Below are positions 6,376 through 8,846 of a stretch of DNA of 8,846 nt, one piece after another. The stretch covers positions 1 through 8,846 of the forward strand of contig JAPUIP010000698.1 of NCBI GenBank assembly GCA_027296925.1, written 5' to 3'. The position numbers and the translations under genes were made by a program. Numbering within the stretch: position 1 is the first letter of the stretch; each line of letters opens with the position of its first letter. Source of the stretch: Candidatus Poribacteria bacterium (GTDB taxonomy: Bacteria > Poribacteria > WGA-4E > PCPOR2b). Under the pieces are notes generated by a model. That model was not told where the DNA came from. It made no database searches and was given only the letters and a program-made list of their open reading frames with translations.

Positions 6376-6570
6376 GAATCATCAAATAGATCCTGCTTAT
6401 ACCGGCCGCCTTCACAGTATAGGTAACATGGCAAGTTTGGCAAGCCGTAGTGTAGCAAATAGATGTGATAAGGGATTGAGGAAGCTCAAAACCGTCCGGC
6501 GAAGTCTCGGATGAAAAAATTAACCACAATCTCCACAATGAGCTTTTTTGTTCTCTTCCGTATCAACTTC

Positions 6571-6579
6571 TGTTATAAT
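6571..6579 (+). promoter_or_regulatory. Extended -10 promoter of the NIPSNAP-family gene
   Basis: TGT precedes a perfect TATAAT (6574-6579), an extended -10 element that can work with a poor -35; only TTCTCT (6551-6556) is at the right distance. The start point would be near 6586, inside the longer in-frame opening from 6511, which argues for translation from 6643. Confidence 0.65.
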
Positions 6580-6642
6580 TTGACTTTGGTCAATAAACTG
6601 CGGCAACCGTGTAACAGTCCAGCAAATGTAAAGGAGATTGAT

Positions 6643-6963
6643 ATGTTTTTTGAACTTCGTCAGTACCGAACACAACCGGGACAGCGTGAGAACTGGGTCA
6701 AGTTCATGGAAGAGGAAATTATCCCCTTTCAGATTTCGAAAGGAATGGTGATCTTGGGAAGCTTCGTCGGTGAGGAGGAAGACGATTTGTACGTCTGGAT
6801 CCGACGTTTTGAGAGTGAAGAGGAACGGGAGAAATTGTATGCGGCGGTCTATGAAAGCGATCACTGGAAAAACGAGATTGCTCCCAAAATTCCGGGCATG
6901 ATGGATCGTTCAAAGATTGAAGTCACCCGGCTCGAAGCCACCTCCAGGTCAGTTATTCAGTAA
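6643..6963 (+). CDS. NIPSNAP-family protein
   Basis: The 106-residue protein begins MFFELRQYRTQPGQ, a typical opening of NIPSNAP domains, which belong to the dimeric ferredoxin-like alpha/beta-barrel fold. FMEEEIIPFQISKGMVILGSFVGEE-type sequence, then YVWIRRFES (about 50-58), and a helix with REKLYAAVYESDHWKN continue the domain pattern. Bacterial members have no settled biochemical function, so none is assigned. The start at 6643 is fixed by AAGGAG (6631-6636), seven bases upstream; an in-frame ATG at 6511 is rejected because the sequence between is not domain-like and contains the promoter. It is cytoplasmic and likely a single-gene transcript, since CYTH is 268 bases upstream and def has its own promoter. 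Confidence 0.88.
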   Translation: MFFELRQYRTQPGQRENWVKFMEEEIIPFQISKGMVILGSFVGEEEDDLYVWIRRFESEEEREKLYAAVYESDHWKNEIAPKIPGMMDRSKIEVTRLEATSRSVIQ

Positions 6964-7043
6964 GCATACATCTTTCGGGTAAATCTGCGGATTGACAAAT
7001 TGACTGCTTATTCGCAGGTGCATCCACGACTTGGGTTTTTCCC

Positions 7044-7072
7044 TTGACCTGCTTATCTCCCGGTGATATGAT
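7044..7072 (+). promoter_or_regulatory. Promoter of the def-larE operon
   Basis: TTGACC (7044-7049) is followed by 17 bases and TATGAT (7067-7072), with TG one base ahead of the -10 (7064-7065) as in extended -10 promoters. The start near 7079 gives an AT-rich leader of about 140 bases in which I see no clear structure. Confidence 0.7.
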
Positions 7073-7218
7073 TATAAAAATTTTGGCAAATCTCAATTTA
7101 AGTAATTTTCGGGAATAAACGATCCATTTTTAGAAGTCGAGATGTAGATACGACACAGCTTCTTCCACTTTTCACTTAAAACTTACTTAGACAAAGATGG
7201 TGGCAAGGGGCCTCAGCA

Positions 7219-7821
7219 ATGGCAAGACGTAGGCGAAGAAAATGGACCGCATCACCTCCACAGATAAGCGCAGCGCAAACCGCGGAGCCGAAACCGACAC
7301 CCAATGGCGTCGGTCCTTTTCAGATCAGGCTCTATGGCAATCCGGTACTCCATCAGAAAGCCCTTCCCATCCCAGAAATCACTGCCGTAGAACGAAAACT
7401 GGCTGAGGATATGTTGGCAACGATGTACGCAGCAAACGGGGTTGGATTAGCGGCGCCGCAAGTTGGGGTTTTGAAGCGGTTGCTCGTGATTGACGTAAAC
7501 CGGGATGACCCGGCAAGTAGTCCGTTGGTGCTGTTTAATCCGGAGATTCAACATCTTGAAGGAGAGGTCGTCGAAGAGGAAGGGTGCTTGAGTTTTCCCG
7601 ATATTATTGCCGACGTCAAGCGGGCAGCGAAAGCGGTGGTGATAGCACAAAACATTGATGGAGAATCGATTCGTGTTGAAGGAGAAGCGCTCTTGGCTCG
7701 CGTGCTACAACATGAAATCGATCACCTCAACGGTATACTTTTCATTGATCATATCAGCGGCTTAAAACGTCAACTCCTTCAAGGAAAGTTGCGAAAGCTG
7801 AAGCAAAAATCACAGCAGTAG
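7219..7821 (+). CDS. def: Peptide deformylase with basic N-terminal extension
   Basis: The enzyme removes the formyl group from the N-terminal methionine of new proteins at the ribosome exit. All three metal-site motifs are intact: GVGLAAPQ (74-81), EGCLSFP (121-127, metal ligand Cys123) and HEIDH (165-169, two metal His and the catalytic Glu). At 200 residues it is about 30 longer than a minimal deformylase. The excess is an N-terminal tail, MARRRRRKW followed by a Pro/Ala/Gln-rich linker, ahead of the usual IRLYGNPVL start. No later in-frame ATG could start the domain, and AAGGGG (7205-7210) lies eight bases upstream, so the tail appears real. The Arg run could contact rRNA, which is inference. 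It is the first gene of a two-gene unit with larE, 18 bases apart. Confidence 0.96.
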   Translation: MARRRRRKWTASPPQISAAQTAEPKPTPNGVGPFQIRLYGNPVLHQKALPIPEITAVERKLAEDMLATMYAANGVGLAAPQVGVLKRLLVIDVNRDDPASSPLVLFNPEIQHLEGEVVEEEGCLSFPDIIADVKRAAKAVVIAQNIDGESIRVEGEALLARVLQHEIDHLNGILFIDHISGLKRQLLQGKLRKLKQKSQQ

Positions 7822-7839
7822 AAATGGAGACGCAAAAAT

Positions 7840-8691
7840 ATGGCAGCGGAAGTTACATATCCAGATATTGATCAGAAACTCAGTCAGCTCGACGAGCTCT
7901 TAAAATCCTACGGACAGGTGATCGTTGCATTCTCCGGCGGGGTTGACAGCACTTTTCTTGCCGAGGCCGCACAGCGGACTTTAGGACAGAACGCCCTCGC
8001 TGTAACGGCCGTCTCCGACTCTTATCCAGAACGCGAAATGAAGGCCGCGCAGGACATCGCCAAGCAGATCGGCATCCGCTTTGAAACCATCTATACCGAC
8101 GAGCTCGATACCGAAGAGTATGCAAGCAATCCGGTCAATCGCTGCTACTTCTGCAAAACCGAGTTGTTCGACAAACTCCGTCCCATCGCTGAGAGATATA
8201 AAATTGGCACGACGGTCTATGGCGCAATCCCTGATGACGTCGGGGATTATCGCCCCGGCATGGATGCTGCGAAACGGATGGGCATTCAGGCCCCGCTCAT
8301 CGACGTGAATCTGACGAAAGCGGAAATCCGCGAAGTTTCCCAAAGATGGGGGCTGACAACGTGGGATAAACCCGCCTTCGCCTGCCTCTCCTCCCGTTTC
8401 CCCTACGGGACACGCATCACCCGCGAGAAGCTACGTCTGGTGGATCGAGCAGAGCAGTTTCTGTTTGACCTCGGCATCCGCCAATTCCGTGTGCGCCATC
8501 ATGATGACCTGGCGCGAATTGAGGTCGATCCACAGGAGCTTGAATTCGTTGCCACTCAGCCCATCCGTACACAGATCCATGAGAAGTTCAAGTCGCTGGG
8601 GTATCGGTATGTCGCTCTGGATTTGCAGGGGTATCGGTCTGGGAGTTTGAATGAGGGGTTACTGAAGATTTCAAAACAACAGTTTCAGTAG
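7840..8691 (+). CDS. larE: ATP-dependent sacrificial sulfur transferase LarE
   Basis: LarE adenylates the nicotinic acid-derived dicarboxylate mononucleotide and inserts sulfur, a step in making the nickel-pincer nucleotide cofactor of lactate racemase and related enzymes. The 283 residues match the family. The PP-loop SGGVDS is at 32-37, NRCYFCK with Cys102 and Cys105 at 100-106, and KPAFACLSSRFPYG at 177-190. Cys182 there aligns with the sacrificial Cys176 of the Lactobacillus plantarum enzyme. There are no cysteines in the C-terminal part, so the cluster-bearing variant known from some bacteria is unlikely. GGAGA (7826-7830) supports the start. It is cotranscribed with def, and no larB, larC or larA-like gene is in view, so they must be elsewhere or the protein works in another context. 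Confidence 0.92.
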   Translation: MAAEVTYPDIDQKLSQLDELLKSYGQVIVAFSGGVDSTFLAEAAQRTLGQNALAVTAVSDSYPEREMKAAQDIAKQIGIRFETIYTDELDTEEYASNPVNRCYFCKTELFDKLRPIAERYKIGTTVYGAIPDDVGDYRPGMDAAKRMGIQAPLIDVNLTKAEIREVSQRWGLTTWDKPAFACLSSRFPYGTRITREKLRLVDRAEQFLFDLGIRQFRVRHHDDLARIEVDPQELEFVATQPIRTQIHEKFKSLGYRYVALDLQGYRSGSLNEGLLKISKQQFQ

Positions 8692-8846
8692 AGCGCGCTG
8701 CCAGTATCGCTCCGCGAGCATCCTCGATTTGAACTTAGGTCTGCTTGACAGCTCCTTGGCATGTATTCAAAGATGCCCGATGGCTACCTCCAGGAAGTCA
8801 CATAATCGCCCACACAATTTCGCACGCTTGTGGACATCATGAGCGT
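8692..8846 (-). other. Right-edge region; possible decayed minus-strand gene end
   Basis: No intact gene is seen. On the minus strand one frame reads VHKRAKLCGRLCDFLEVAIGHL from the edge to a TGA (8769-8767). The same frame then continues IHAKELSSRPKFKSRM and AERYWQRALLKLLF to a second TGA at 8673-8671, inside the end of larE. Both stretches look like amphipathic, protein-like sequence, as if one gene were broken by a single stop. I do not recognise the family. It could equally be chance reading, or the true end of a gene at 8767. No terminator for larE is visible here. Confidence 0.25.

Noticed and set aside
6511..6642. 44-residue N-terminal extension of the NIPSNAP protein
   Set aside because: It spans the extended -10 promoter, has no ribosome site at 6511, and the domain begins right at 6643 behind AAGGAG.
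6985..7017. CTGCGGA / TTCGCAG hairpin as terminator after the NIPSNAP gene
   Set aside because: The stem is seven pairs with a large loop and no T run follows.
1..8846. CRISPR array, tRNA or rRNA genes, phage or defence genes
   Set aside because: No regular repeat-spacer pattern, cloverleaf or matching protein motif was seen on either strand.

Overview
The window is ordinary-density bacterial DNA of moderate GC. It holds nine recognisable protein genes, two of them partial or edge-limited in interpretation, one strong candidate small-RNA transcription unit, and several legible sigma70-type promoters. The gene mix is a tyrA-cmk-plsC operon, an orphan larE behind def, a NIPSNAP-family protein, a small CYTH protein and an oversized aldo/keto reductase. 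This fits an uncultured, deep-branching bacterium; Candidatus Poribacteria or a similar lineage is my guess only, since no marker gene is present.

Left part (1-2295): a metal-dependent amidohydrolase/deaminase runs off the left edge on the minus strand. It is divergent from an aldo/keto reductase on the plus strand; the two start codons are only about 40 bases apart. The reductase carries an unusual helical insertion of about 150 residues before its last conserved segment.

Middle left (2296-2689): this looks like a non-coding RNA unit. It has a near-consensus promoter (TTGACA, 17 bases, TATGCT), then a 14-base perfect complement of the conserved 16S rRNA 3' tail, then three back-to-back hairpins whose 5' arms or flanks repeat an AAGGGAGG-type motif, then a textbook intrinsic terminator. 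dapB (lysine/diaminopimelate synthesis) follows, so the unit is either a free sRNA or an attenuated dapB leader. It is the most interesting object in the window.

Centre (3506-5708, minus strand): tyrA, cmk and plsC form a tight operon with overlapping stop/start codons, converging on dapB. They supply tyrosine precursors, CDP/dCDP and phosphatidic acid. aroA, often found between tyrA and cmk, is absent here. The operon promoter lies back-to-back with the promoter of the next gene, and the two share a 15-base-spaced direct repeat.

Right part (5878-8691, plus strand): a small CYTH-domain protein, a NIPSNAP-family protein with its own extended -10 promoter, and a def-larE operon with a clear promoter. 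def removes formyl groups from nascent proteins. larE makes the sulfur-donor step of the nickel-pincer cofactor, and no larB or larC is visible. The right edge (8692-8846) has no intact gene, but a minus-strand frame interrupted by one stop reads like protein and may be a decayed gene end.
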